A stretch of 52,424 bases of DNA. It comes from Arthrobacter sp. Soil736. Its GTDB lineage: Bacteria; Actinomycetota; Actinomycetes; Actinomycetales; Micrococcaceae. This document shows positions 1 through 8,823 of the stretch, in pieces. The notes under the pieces are model-generated. The model saw only the letters and a program-made list of their open reading frames with translations, was not told the DNA's origin and did not search any database. The first letter of the stretch is position 1. Every line of letters starts with the position of its first letter. A program made the translations under genes and the position numbers. The stretch is from contig NZ_LMSB01000021.1 in assembly GCF_001428005.1 (NCBI RefSeq), positions 8,146 through 60,569 on the forward strand, written 5' to 3'.

Positions 1-351
1 CTCGTCGCCGAAGGCAAGCCGCTCGCGGAGTTCGACGGCGAAACCTACGTCCAGGAGCGGGCCATCCGGGCCGACCTCGCCCTGGTCCACGCGCACACCG
101 CGGACACCGACGGCAACCTGATCTACCGCTACACCGCACGGAACTTCAATCCGGTGGTGGCCACCGCGGGTGCCGTCACCATCGCCGAGGCCGAGGCCAT
201 AGTCGAGCCCGGCGCCCTGGACCCCAACCACATCGTCACGCCCGGCGTCTACGTCCAGCGCCTGGTCCGGGCCAGCGGCAGGGTCAAGGACATCGAGCAG
301 CGCACGGTCCGCCCGAGGGTCGAGCCCGCCTCCGCAGCAGCCCCGGCCTGA
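1..351 (+). CDS. 3-oxoacid CoA-transferase alpha subunit, 3' end (partial)
   Basis: The reading frame is open from base 1 and ends with TGA at 349-351, so the window cuts off the N-terminal half. The visible residues (VHAHTADTDGNLIYR, then TARNFNPVVATAG and DPNHIVTPGVYV) are typical of the C-terminal part of family I CoA-transferase A subunits such as ScoA/PcaI/CatI. The enzyme moves CoA from succinyl-CoA (or another donor) to a 3-oxo acid such as acetoacetate or 3-oxoadipate. The beta subunit follows 70 bp downstream on the same strand, as expected for this heterodimer. Substrate cannot be decided from sequence; the ketone carboxylase operon nearby makes acetoacetate or a benzoylacetate-like acid plausible. 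Confidence 0.88.
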   Translation, partial: LVAEGKPLAEFDGETYVQERAIRADLALVHAHTADTDGNLIYRYTARNFNPVVATAGAVTIAEAEAIVEPGALDPNHIVTPGVYVQRLVRASGRVKDIEQRTVRPRVEPASAAAPA

Positions 352-421
352 TTAGCCCCGCCAACCCAGCGCGAACGAACACTTAAGCCCCCCGCAACTT
401 TGAGAACCCAAGGAGAACCCC

Positions 422-1087
422 ATGGCCTGGACCAGGGATGAAATGGCCGCCATCGCGGCCGAGGAACTGAACGACGGCGACTACGTCAACCTCGGCATCG
501 GCATCCCCACGCTCGTGGCCAACAACCTGCCCGAGAGCGTGCGCGTGGTCCTGCAGAGCGAAAACGGGCTGCTCGGCATGGGCCCGTTCCCCTACGACGG
601 CGAGGAGGACGCCGACCTCATCAACGCCGGCAAACAGACCGTCACCGTACTTCCCGGCGGCAGCATCTTCGACTCCGCCACATCCTTCGGCATGATCCGC
701 GGCGGACACGTCAAGGTGGCCATCCTGGGCGCCATGCAGGTCTCCGGTAACGGCGACCTCGCCAACTGGACCATCCCCGGCAAGATGGTCAAGGGCATGG
801 GCGGCGCCATGGACGCCAAGGACGGCACCGCCAAGATCGTCAAGGAATGCACCCTGCCGCTCACCGGGCTGAGCTGCGTGGACCGGATCATCAGCGACCT
901 CGCCGTCTTCGACCTCGTGAGGAACGAACAAGAAACAGGCGGCGGCCGGCGCCTCACGCTCACCCGCCTCGCCCCGGGCGTCACCGTCGAGGAAATCCGC
1001 GAGAAAACCGAGGCGGAATTCACCGTCGCGCTTGAAGCAGCAGATGCACAGGAAGAAACACTGGAAGTTGCCACCGCATGGGCCTGA
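422..1087 (+). CDS. 3-oxoacid CoA-transferase beta subunit
   Basis: A 221-aa protein of the usual length for ScoB/PcaJ. It carries the glycine-rich NLGIGIPT segment (residues 23-30) and the catalytic glutamate in [10 protein letters not shown] (E47), which forms the glutamyl-CoA thioester in this family. The start ATG at 422 is preceded by AAGGAGAACCCC, a good ribosome binding site. It pairs with the alpha subunit just upstream, and its last codons overlap the thiolase start by 10 bp, so the three genes form one translationally coupled unit. Likely role: activate a 3-oxo acid to 3-oxoacyl-CoA for thiolytic cleavage. Whether the acid is acetoacetate, 3-oxoadipate or another cannot be read from sequence. 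Confidence 0.9.
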   Translation: MAWTRDEMAAIAAEELNDGDYVNLGIGIPTLVANNLPESVRVVLQSENGLLGMGPFPYDGEEDADLINAGKQTVTVLPGGSIFDSATSFGMIRGGHVKVAILGAMQVSGNGDLANWTIPGKMVKGMGGAMDAKDGTAKIVKECTLPLTGLSCVDRIISDLAVFDLVRNEQETGGGRRLTLTRLAPGVTVEEIREKTEAEFTVALEAADAQEETLEVATAWA

Positions 1088-2274
1088 AAGAACAGTTCGG
1101 CAAGGATGTCCTGCTAACCGGCTGGGGCCACAGCCGCTTCGGCAAACTCACCGACGAGACCCTCGAGTCCCTGATCGTGCAGGTCGCCGCCGAGGCGATC
1201 GACAACGCCGGGATCGAGCCCGGGCAGATCGATGAGATCTACCTTGGCCAGTTCAACTCCGGCATGATGCCGCTTGCATTCCCATCCTCCCTCGCACTGC
1301 AGGTGTCCGACCAGCTGGCCAACGTGCCGTCCACCCGCGTCGAGAACGCCTGCGCCTCAGGATCGGCCGCTTTCCAGCAAGGCTCCAAGTCGCTGCTGGC
1401 CGGGACCGCGAAATCAGTCCTGGTGATCGGTGCCGAGAAAATGACGAACGCCGGAGCGGACGTCGTGGGCGCGGCACTGCTGGGGGCGAACTACGACATG
1501 GCCGGCCAGACGTCCACCACCGGATTCACCGGGCTCTTCGCAGACGTCGCCAAGCACTACGCGAAGCGCTACGGAGCCGGCGTCGAGAATCTCGGCGATG
1601 TCCTCGGCACCATTGCGGCGAAGAACCACCGCAACGGCGCAGACAACCCCTACGCCCAGCTCCGCAAGGATCTGGGCGAGGAGTTCTGCCGCACCGTCTC
1701 GGACAAAAACCCGATGGTGGCCGATCCGCTGCGCCGCACGGACTGCTCCCCCGTGTCCGACGGCGCCGCCGCCGTCGTGCTGTCTATCTCACCGACCGGC
1801 GGGGCCACTGCCCCGGTGCGGCTCGCCGGATTAGGCCACGCGAACGACTTCTTCCCCGCAGAACGCCGCGACCCCACCGCCTTCGCCGCCACCCGCGTCT
1901 CCTGGCAGCGCGCCCTGGCGATGGCCGGCGTCGGGCTTGAAGACTTGGACTTCGCAGAAGTCCACGACTGCTTCACCATCGCCGAGCTGCTCATGTACGA
2001 GGCCATGGGACTGACCGAACCGGGCCAGGGATCCCGCGCCCTGGCGGAAGGCTGGGTGTTCAAGGACGGGAAGCTGCCCGTCAATGTTTCCGGCGGCCTC
2101 AAAGCCAAAGGCCACCCCGTCGGCGCCACCGGCGTGTCCCAGCACGTCATCGCCGCCATGCAGCTCACCGGCACCGCCGGCGACATGCAGCTCGCCAATC
2201 CCCGGCGCGCCGCCGTGCAGAACATGGGCGGCGTAGGCATCGCCAACTACGTCAGCATCCTCGAAGCCGTCTAA
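1078..2274 (+). CDS. Thiolase (acetyl-CoA acyltransferase, SCP2-type)
   Basis: 398 aa, full length for a thiolase. The nucleophilic cysteine is C92 in [10 protein letters not shown], followed by the [10 protein letters not shown] strand. Later it has [10 protein letters not shown] and [14 protein letters not shown]. The HDCF motif and the lack of a C-terminal CxGGG motif place it with SCP2/SCP-x-type thiolases rather than with PcaF or PhaA. It cleaves a 3-oxoacyl-CoA with CoA to acetyl-CoA and a shortened acyl-CoA. The ATG at 1078 lies inside the end of the CoA-transferase beta gene, so translation is coupled. Together they form a short route from a free 3-oxo acid to acetyl-CoA. Confidence 0.88.
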   Translation: MGLKEQFGKDVLLTGWGHSRFGKLTDETLESLIVQVAAEAIDNAGIEPGQIDEIYLGQFNSGMMPLAFPSSLALQVSDQLANVPSTRVENACASGSAAFQQGSKSLLAGTAKSVLVIGAEKMTNAGADVVGAALLGANYDMAGQTSTTGFTGLFADVAKHYAKRYGAGVENLGDVLGTIAAKNHRNGADNPYAQLRKDLGEEFCRTVSDKNPMVADPLRRTDCSPVSDGAAAVVLSISPTGGATAPVRLAGLGHANDFFPAERRDPTAFAATRVSWQRALAMAGVGLEDLDFAEVHDCFTIAELLMYEAMGLTEPGQGSRALAEGWVFKDGKLPVNVSGGLKAKGHPVGATGVSQHVIAAMQLTGTAGDMQLANPRRAAVQNMGGVGIANYVSILEAV

Positions 2275-2706
2275 CGCCGAATGCGGGCAGCTACCTGGAC
2301 GGGAATCAATATGAATGCAACACGCACGCTCGGCCCCGTGGAAAGCGCCACGCTCCGGTCGCCTGCGTCCGACATCAAACATTCGACGGACCCGGCGCGA
2401 AGCCGTCCGGGTAGACGAAGCCAGCCGCTCCTGACACAGCAATGGAAACACCTATGGGCATCAAATGCCCCGGTACCAGTGCCGGAGCTATCGTCACCAC
2501 CGGCCCGGCCTGTTGTTCATGCGGGTCCCGCCAGGCCGCAGATCATTCCGCCGCCCGGGAGTAGCCCGGACGGGCTTCTTGGCTGGGCGGCACAAACTGC
2601 CAGTCGGGACACTACGCGCCCCGATGTCAGTCGCTCTGGGAGCAACTCAGCGGAAGACTTCTTACGGGAAGCCGGCGGAGGCGCACCGCATCTCCGTCAA
2701 AATACG
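2275..2706. other. Intergenic stretch, no supported gene
   Basis: About 430 bp between the converging thiolase (plus) and GH15 (minus) genes. Open frames here lack a ribosome binding site and recognisable protein character. No clear terminator hairpin with a T-run is visible. Confidence 0.5.
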
Positions 2707-4521
2707 CTATTCAATAACCGCCAGACTGAGCCGGTCAACTCCGTGCATTGCATCCGCCGCCCGCACAAGCGCTAAATGCGAAAATGCCTGCGGGAAGTTG
2801 CCCGCCATCCGTTTTTCCTTCACTGCGTATTCTTCGCTGAGCAGACCGACTTCATTGGAGAGCCCTACGAGCTTGTCCATCAGAGCCCTGGCTTCAGTCC
2901 AGCGACCGGTGCGGGCGTACTGCTCCACCAGCCAGAAGGAACACGCGAGAAACGGATGCTCGCCCGGTTCGAGTCCGTCAACGCCGGTCTCGGTCCGGTA
3001 CCGAAGAAGCAGGCCCTCATCAGTCAGTAGCTCCTTCTCCAACAGTGAAACGGTACCAAGCATGCGTTGGTCCGAGTAGGCGAGGAAGCCCACCTGCGGC
3101 AGGGCTAACAGAGCGGCGTCGACCTGTCGCCCACCATAGGTTTGCGTGAAAGACCCCAAATCGCAGTTGAAGCCCTTGTTCAATATTTCCGCGCGCAGCC
3201 GTTCCCGGAGTTCCTGCCAGTGCTCCAGCGGGCCCGGCAGTCCGTGATCACGAACCGCCCTGACCCCGCAGTCGAATGCCGCCCACATCATGGCTCTGGA
3301 ATGCGTGAAATATTGGGCACTGCCGCGCATCTCCCAAAGACCAAAATCTCTGTCCTCGAGGTGGTGCTCCACATAGCCCAGGAGAGCACGCTGTAATGCC
3401 CAGGAAAAGTGGTCTTCCTTGCCGCCGGCTAGACGCAGCCTTTCCAAAGCAACCAGGACTTCTCCCACTACATCGGCCTGGTACTGGGAGACCGCAGCGT
3501 TGCCAATCCGCACCGGTATCGCGTCCTGGTAACCAGGCAGATGGTCCAGTTCTTTCTCCGGCAGGTCCCGCTCACCTGCGACTCCATACATAATCTGGAT
3601 GTCCTCCGGATCACCGGCAAGGGCACGCAACAGCCAGTTGCGCCACTTCAAAGCCTCCGATTCATAGCCATGCGTCAACATGGATTCCAGCGTCAACGAG
3701 GCGTCTCGAAGCCAGCAATAGCGGTAGTCCCAGTTGCGTGAACCGCCAAAATCCTCCGGTAAGGACGTTGTAGGAGCGGCGACGATGCCTCCCGTTTCAT
3801 AGTGCGTCAGAGCGCGCAGCACCAACAAAGATCGTTTGACTGCGCCTCCGTATACCCCGTCCTGACGGCAATGGCCGCCCCACCGGGTCCAATAGTGCAC
3901 GGCCTCATCAAGGGCAGAGTCGACTTCGACGGCGGCCGGCACGCCACGGTGCGACGGAAACCAAGTCAGCTCGAAGTTCGCACTCTCACCAGCTGTAACC
4001 ACAAATTCGCCGACGTGCCGAGCATCGTGGGCCTGGGGCAGATGACGCCCTCGCAATGCCCAGGCATCCGGTCCGGCCATGGCCAGTAATATTTCTGAGC
4101 CGCGCGTGGCGTTCTCGCGATGTCGGCTGACCCACGGCAATACGGCACCGTAGCGTGGACGAATCCTCAACTCCTGGATCATGGTCACACTTCCGCTCAG
4201 TCCTGTGACCCGACGTACAAGGGATGAACGGCCTTCCCCGAGTGGCATGAAGTCGGTAATCGTGGCCTCCCCGCTGGAGGTCTGCCACATTGTCTCCAAG
4301 ACAAAAGTGGACTCCTTATAGCGACGGCTCACAACGACAGCCTCCGGCTGCTTGGGAGCGAGCAGCCACCGCCCGTGTTCTTCACTTCCCAGCAGAGCGC
4401 CAAAAATTGATGCGGAGTCGAAGCGTGGCAAACAGAGCCAGTCAACGCTGCCCTGGCGGGAGATTAGACATCCTGTAGAGAGATTCGACAGGAGCGCATA
4501 GTCCTCTATCGAAGCGGCCAT
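2707..4521 (-). CDS. Glycoside hydrolase family 15 protein (glucoamylase/trehalase-like)
   Basis: 604 aa, the usual length for actinobacterial GH15 proteins related to the mycobacterial trehalase. The N-terminus (IEDYALLSNLSTGCLISRQG, then VDWLCLPRFDSAS) is the typical start of this family. The catalytic domain shows PEDFGGSRNWDYRYCWLRDA, then IQIMYGVAGERDLPE and RIGNAAVSQYQADV. There is no signal peptide, so the enzyme is probably cytoplasmic and hydrolyses an alpha-glucoside such as trehalose or a short alpha-glucan. It stands alone on the minus strand. A second GH15 gene lies at 43.7 kb. Substrate specificity is uncertain. Confidence 0.88.
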   Translation of the reverse strand: MAASIEDYALLSNLSTGCLISRQGSVDWLCLPRFDSASIFGALLGSEEHGRWLLAPKQPEAVVVSRRYKESTFVLETMWQTSSGEATITDFMPLGEGRSSLVRRVTGLSGSVTMIQELRIRPRYGAVLPWVSRHRENATRGSEILLAMAGPDAWALRGRHLPQAHDARHVGEFVVTAGESANFELTWFPSHRGVPAAVEVDSALDEAVHYWTRWGGHCRQDGVYGGAVKRSLLVLRALTHYETGGIVAAPTTSLPEDFGGSRNWDYRYCWLRDASLTLESMLTHGYESEALKWRNWLLRALAGDPEDIQIMYGVAGERDLPEKELDHLPGYQDAIPVRIGNAAVSQYQADVVGEVLVALERLRLAGGKEDHFSWALQRALLGYVEHHLEDRDFGLWEMRGSAQYFTHSRAMMWAAFDCGVRAVRDHGLPGPLEHWQELRERLRAEILNKGFNCDLGSFTQTYGGRQVDAALLALPQVGFLAYSDQRMLGTVSLLEKELLTDEGLLLRYRTETGVDGLEPGEHPFLACSFWLVEQYARTGRWTEARALMDKLVGLSNEVGLLSEEYAVKEKRMAGNFPQAFSHLALVRAADAMHGVDRLSLAVIE

Positions 4522-4652
4522 AACTCAACTCAAGCACAAGGGTTTGAACAGCGTCAGGTCCGAACCGAGATACTCATCAAGCCGTCAACGCCCGATGCAG
4601 ATAGGCCTGAGGCTCCGGCACCAAGCCACCGGGGCTCTATGGCCGGAGGGTC

Positions 4653-4684
4653 GCCACTCCTCCCCACCCGGGTGGGGAGGAGTG
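4653..4684. repeat. Perfect 32-bp palindrome (16-bp arms)
   Basis: The sequence is exactly self-complementary, with arms CCACTCCTCCCCACCC and GGGTGGGGAGGAGTGG and no spacer. Its centre ACCCGGGT matches the centre of the CCACCCGGGTGG palindromes at 16887-16898 and 38888-38899. It opens the first copy of the dispersed element described separately. Confidence 0.9.
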
Positions 4685-4745
4685 GCCCGAAAAGTTCACC
4701 CGGGAAGGTAGTTGCGGGCCACTCCGGCTGCTGAGCCAGACTGAA
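4653..4745 (+). promoter_or_regulatory. Dispersed leader-like element, copy 1 (divergent)
   Basis: After the palindrome comes CACCCGGGAAGGTAGT, then GGCCACTCCGG and AGACTGAAA. The order and spacing match the copies at 16.8, 19.3 and 38.9 kb (CCACCCGGCAAGGTAGT, GCCACACCGC, GAAACTGAGG). It reads towards two small plus-strand ORFs starting at 4798. This is the least conserved copy. Function is unknown; regulatory leader, structured RNA or mobile-element end are all possible. Confidence 0.45.
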
Positions 4746-4797
4746 AACAGGACACCACCAGTGTCACAGCGAGGCAATAGATATTGAGGGAGTAGTC

Positions 4798-4947
4798 ATG
4801 GAACGGCCTGTCAACGTCGACAGTGGTGACACACTAACCGCTTCTCGTGTCCGGATTGGCCGAGGTCTTTCGGCAATGAATTCGACCCCGGAGCGGGCCG
4901 TCTGCGGCGCCCCCGTTGCGCAAGAGGGGGACCGAGATGACGCGTGA
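4798..4947 (+). CDS. Small hypothetical protein (49 aa)
   Basis: ATG at 4798 is preceded by GAGGGAGTAGTC, a good ribosome binding site. The 49-aa product begins MERPVNVDSGDTLTASRVRI and ends in acidic residues (GDRDDA). It matches no family I recognise. Its end overlaps the next small ORF (ATG 4937) by 11 bp, which suggests coupling. It lies about 50 bp downstream of the palindromic element, as other genes do after copies 2-4. The support is only the ribosome binding site, the overlap and the context. Confidence 0.33.
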   Translation: MERPVNVDSGDTLTASRVRIGRGLSAMNSTPERAVCGAPVAQEGDRDDA

Positions 4948-5083
4948 GGAGGCTTACGCCCGTTGCCCCGACGATTCATATGTGGAGCTATACGGCCAGC
5001 AGTGGTTAATAGTTCCGTTCGCGCCGATCGAGCAGCCGAAGTTCTTCGTCTGCACGCCAGGGTTAAAGGGCGCGAGCCTGTGA
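4937..5083 (+). CDS. Small hypothetical protein (48 aa), aromatic-rich
   Basis: The 48-aa ORF has ATG at 4937, with AGAGGGGG seven bases upstream as ribosome binding site. The protein has a natural composition (MTREEAYARCPDDSYVELYG, then QQWLIVPFAPIEQPKFFVC) rich in Tyr, Trp, Phe and Pro, unlike shadow frames in this GC-rich DNA. It has two cysteines and no membrane segment. It overlaps the preceding 49-aa ORF. No family is recognised. I rate it more likely real than its partner. Confidence 0.45.
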   Translation: MTREEAYARCPDDSYVELYGQQWLIVPFAPIEQPKFFVCTPGLKGASL

Positions 5084-5470
5084 GTTATGTCCCTGCCGCT
5101 GTCCGGTCGGCCGCAATGGCGCATCCACCATGTTCTCCATAAAGAGGACCGGCATAAGGACAGCTGTCGCATGTCTGCGTCTGGGTGGCCGGGATCCCTA
5201 CGCCCTACACCAACGAGGCGACGTTCTGGCGGGCGTAACACCGGAGTCGGAACACTGGCCGCCGGGCAAGACCATGGCGGTCCTCACCGCCCAGGGATGA
5301 ATAAACGGACGCCATAACTGCCGGACAGCAGAGCCCGCGAGTCTCTCCTCTCAGCATCTGCGTTCCAAGCTCGTGGCAACAAACTACCCGACGGCGTCCG
5401 CGTCGCCGCCTCGTGGCAAACACCCCACCTGCGGGCATCGCCAATCAGCCACAGCAGAAAGGGCACACCG
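5084..5470. other. Intergenic stretch, no supported gene
   Basis: About 390 bp. Open frames on both strands have arginine- and glycine-rich shadow composition, with no ribosome binding site worth noting. I see nothing identifiable. Confidence 0.4.
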
Positions 5471-5869
5471 ATGACAACTTCAGGAACACATCAGAAGGGC
5501 TACGACACGGGTTTGGGGATCCGCAAGACCGTCATGGGGGCAGCCCACGTCGAACGCAGCCTTGGGCAGACCAGCGACTTTTCCCGCCCTGTCCAAGAGC
5601 TCGTCACCGAGTACGCGTGGGGGAAAGTATGGTCCAGGCCCGGGCTGGATCCGAAGACGCGAAGCATGCTGAATCTGGCGATGCTGACCGCCCTCAACCG
5701 TCCCCATGAATTCGCAGGACATGTCCGCGGCGCGGTTAACAACGGTGTGACGGAACAGGAAATACAAGAAGTACTGTTGCAGACAATGATCTACTGTGGC
5801 GCGCCTGCTGCTCTTGAGTCTTTTCGCGTGGCCGAGATAGTCCTGCGGGAGATGCGGCAGCAGGATTAG
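5471..5869 (+). CDS. Carboxymuconolactone decarboxylase family protein (PcaC-like)
   Basis: 132 aa, the normal length for 4-carboxymuconolactone decarboxylase. Family features are YDTGLGIRKTVMGAAHVERS near the start, RPGLDPKTRSMLNLAMLTAL in the middle, and HVRGAVNNGVTEQEIQEVLL with MIYCGAPAALESFR near the end. PcaC removes CO2 from 4-carboxymuconolactone in the protocatechuate branch. No other pca gene is adjacent, so an aromatic-acid role is not shown, and related proteins act on other substrates or as small peroxidase-like proteins. AGAAAGGG upstream of ATG 5471 is the ribosome binding site. The LuxR regulator follows 119 bp downstream on the same strand. Confidence 0.85.
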   Translation: MTTSGTHQKGYDTGLGIRKTVMGAAHVERSLGQTSDFSRPVQELVTEYAWGKVWSRPGLDPKTRSMLNLAMLTALNRPHEFAGHVRGAVNNGVTEQEIQEVLLQTMIYCGAPAALESFRVAEIVLREMRQQD

Positions 5870-5988
5870 AAATCCTGGCCGGCAAACCAGCACGGCTGCA
5901 CCGCGCTGTTTTTGAAACATTTGTTGCCATAGGATTTTAGAGGGTATTTCGCATTCCCGGCGAACGTCGGTCCACTAGGAGGTGGCAG

Positions 5989-8784
5989 ATGGCGGTGGTG
6001 CCGCCCGGTGCTTCAAGCAAGTTCCGTTCCCCGAAACCGGTCGGGAAATGGGTTCCCAGGACGCGCCTGACCGATTTTCTCAATGCCGAGCCTAGTTGGC
6101 GCCTGGCCCTAATCCATGCCCCGGCAGGCTTCGGCAAATCCACCCTGGCGGCCCAATGGATGGAGCTTCTCGCCTCACAAGGACGGACGACAGTGTGGCT
6201 CTCCCTGGACCGGGATGACAACAACACCATCTGGTTCTTGTCCCATTTGCTGGAAGCCATCGGAAGGGCAAGGTCGGGGTTCGATGACGACCTGCAGCAG
6301 CTGCTCGAGGAACGGCCCGATGACGCAGAACGATATGTTATCCCTGCCCTCATCAACGCCATCGATGAAAGCGGTCAGGACATAGTCGTCGTGTTGGATG
6401 ACTGGCATTTGGTCACGGACAAACGCACCCTGGACGTCATTGAACGCCTGTTGGACGCTGGCGGGGCGCATCTGTCCTTCATCATCACGAGCCGAACTCG
6501 CTCAGGGCTCCCGCTCGGGCGTCTTATGGTACGCGGCCAGCTGGTTGAGGTGGATGCCGTCTCGTTGCGGTTTGACCGGACGGAATCCCAGTCTTTTCTG
6601 GTAGACATTAACCGCCTGGACCTCGATGGAGAGGACGTGGCCAGCCTCCATCGGACAACGGAAGGCTGGATTGCTGCTCTGCAACTCGTGTCCCTCTCCT
6701 TGCGCGATCATCGGGAGGCCTCGGCCCTGATCGAACGCCTTTCCGGAGGGCATCAGTCGATTGGTGAGTACCTGGCGGAGAACGTTTTCAATACTCTGGA
6801 ACCGGACGTGCTGAACTTCCTCTTGACCTCTTCTGTTCCGGAGCGGCTCTGCGCGGGGCTCGCGTCCGCGCTGTCTGGTGTGGGACAAGGCCAAGCGATG
6901 CTCGAACAGGTCCAGGCCCAGGACTTGTTTTTGCAGCCGCTTGACGAGGACGGCACCTGGTACCGCTACCATCATCTCTTCGAGGACTATCTGCGGCGCC
7001 GCCTGGAGCGCGACTACCCGGGACGTATCAGGGAGCTGCATCTGACGGCCGCGCGCTGGTATTCGGAGAACGGATTCCCAAGCGACGCTGTCGACCATGC
7101 ATTGGCCGCACGTGACGTGGATTTCGCCGTGGAAATCGTGGAGTCCCGCGCGATGTGGCTGGTGGAACACTCAAGTATGGCGACCCTGCTTGCGCTCGTC
7201 GGCAAAATCCCGGCTGGTCGTGTTGCTGGCCAGGCGAGGCTCCAGATGGCCATCGCATGGGCAAACACGCTGCTTCACCTAGCCGCAGAAGCGCAGGTCG
7301 CCCTCGACCAGGCCCAGGCCGTGATGCCCTCCGATGCGACACTGAGTGACGACGACCGCTTTGAACTCGGAGTTGAGAGCCTTGTCGTCCAGAGCTGCAT
7401 CGATATGTACGGTGACAATGTGAGCCGCGTTGGAGAATTGGATGAAAAGTGCTTCGCGCAAGCGAGCAGGCTTCGACCTTGGATCGTTTCGGTGGGAGCA
7501 AATCTGTCAACGTTCAAGAAAATTCACGACGGCCAGTACGAGCTTGCACTGGAACAGCAACTTTGGGCGAACACGTTTCACAACCAAGTCTCCGGCCCAT
7601 TCAGTAATGTCTACGGACACTGCTTTGCGGGCCTGGCAGCCTATGCGCTCCTCGACATGGATCAGGTCGAAAAGCAATTCGCTCTTGCCGTCGAACTGGG
7701 ACGAAGCCACGCTGGACGACACTCGCACGCCGCCCGCCTGGCCGCGGCCATGAAGGGCCAACTCCTTTACGAACGTGGCGCTCTAGACAAAGCCGAAAGG
7801 CTTCTTGAAGAGACACATGAGCTGGGATCAGAAGGCGGAGTCGTGGACTTCATGATTTCCACCTTTGCCACACTCGCCAGAATCAAGGAACTTCGTGGAG
7901 ACTCATCTAAGGCCGCTGAGATACTCGACGAAGGCGACTCCGTCGCCGACAGCTTGGGACTTTCGAGGCTAAAACTCGTCATCAATCTTGAACGGGTGCA
8001 GCTGGGCCTCAAGTCCAGGACATTCCAACCGGGCCTCGCCCCTGGCGTTCCCGTAGTGCACGGCACTCCGGGACAACGGCTTGAGGGACTGGCCGAAACC
8101 AGCTACCAGATTTTCCTGGCCACCCAGATCCGTTCGGCGCTGGCCGATGCCGCCCCCGCCGGCGCAGCTACTCCTGAGCACCTCGCCGCCGTCGAGATGG
8201 CCCGTCTTCTGCTGGGACGAGCTGCGGCCTACTCGGGCCCGCGGTCAGAATTGCACGCCCGCATACTGTTGTCCGCGGCGCTCCAGCAGGCAGGACTCCA
8301 TGACGAGGCTGAAGATATCATCGTCCCGGCGCTCAACACATGTTGCAGGTTGGGCCTTGTCAGGCCAGTACTGGACGGCGGCGCTGCCTGCTCCGAACTG
8401 GTGCGTACGGTCTCTGAAAAACTGAGGCTGGGAACAGCGAACTACGATTACCACCCAGATCTCGGGGGGTTTCTCAGTCTCCTGATCCGGCTGGATTCAA
8501 ATGCAGCCGTCAACCGCGGAAGTTCCCCACTTCGAAGCACGGCACCGTACAACAGCAGGTCCGCAGCGCCGTCTGTCGCAGAGCCAGGCTTGTCACAACG
8601 AGAACAGACCATTCTGCTGCTGGTTGACAAGGGCCGGTCCAATCGCGAAATCGCCCAGGAGCTTCACTTGGGGATCAACACTGTGAAGTGGTATCTGAAG
8701 AACCTGTTCATCAGCCTTGGCGTAGGCGACCGCCAAGGCTGTGTCGATGAAGCGCGCCGCAGGCATTTGCTGCAGTCGGATTGA
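5989..8784 (+). CDS. Large LuxR-family regulator, MalT/LAL type
   Basis: 931 aa. Walker A GFGKST lies at residues 47-52 in APAGFGKSTLAAQW, and the Walker B-like DIVVVLDDWH at 131-140. A long helical middle follows (winged-helix and TPR-like, about residues 260-800). The C-terminal LuxR helix-turn-helix begins LSQREQTILLLVDKGRSNRE and continues EIAQELHLGINTVKWYLKNL. This is the layout of MalT and other STAND-type activators, which bind an inducer and need ATP to activate transcription. AGGAGGTGG just before ATG 5989 is a strong ribosome binding site. It sits back to back in function with the ketone carboxylase operon (convergent, ending at 8824), so it is the obvious candidate activator. The inducer is unknown. 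Confidence 0.9.
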   Translation: MAVVPPGASSKFRSPKPVGKWVPRTRLTDFLNAEPSWRLALIHAPAGFGKSTLAAQWMELLASQGRTTVWLSLDRDDNNTIWFLSHLLEAIGRARSGFDDDLQQLLEERPDDAERYVIPALINAIDESGQDIVVVLDDWHLVTDKRTLDVIERLLDAGGAHLSFIITSRTRSGLPLGRLMVRGQLVEVDAVSLRFDRTESQSFLVDINRLDLDGEDVASLHRTTEGWIAALQLVSLSLRDHREASALIERLSGGHQSIGEYLAENVFNTLEPDVLNFLLTSSVPERLCAGLASALSGVGQGQAMLEQVQAQDLFLQPLDEDGTWYRYHHLFEDYLRRRLERDYPGRIRELHLTAARWYSENGFPSDAVDHALAARDVDFAVEIVESRAMWLVEHSSMATLLALVGKIPAGRVAGQARLQMAIAWANTLLHLAAEAQVALDQAQAVMPSDATLSDDDRFELGVESLVVQSCIDMYGDNVSRVGELDEKCFAQASRLRPWIVSVGANLSTFKKIHDGQYELALEQQLWANTFHNQVSGPFSNVYGHCFAGLAAYALLDMDQVEKQFALAVELGRSHAGRHSHAARLAAAMKGQLLYERGALDKAERLLEETHELGSEGGVVDFMISTFATLARIKELRGDSSKAAEILDEGDSVADSLGLSRLKLVINLERVQLGLKSRTFQPGLAPGVPVVHGTPGQRLEGLAETSYQIFLATQIRSALADAAPAGAATPEHLAAVEMARLLLGRAAAYSGPRSELHARILLSAALQQAGLHDEAEDIIVPALNTCCRLGLVRPVLDGGAACSELVRTVSEKLRLGTANYDYHPDLGGFLSLLIRLDSNAAVNRGSSPLRSTAPYNSRSAAPSVAEPGLSQREQTILLLVDKGRSNREIAQELHLGINTVKWYLKNLFISLGVGDRQGCVDEARRRHLLQSD

Positions 8785-8823
8785 ACTGCGAATAGAACTG
8801 CGGGGCCGGCAGGCTACGGCCTG

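Noticed and set aside
2281..2775. 164-codon plus-strand frame after the thiolase
   Set aside because: Low-complexity Pro/Arg/Ser composition, overlap with the GH15 gene and no ribosome binding site.
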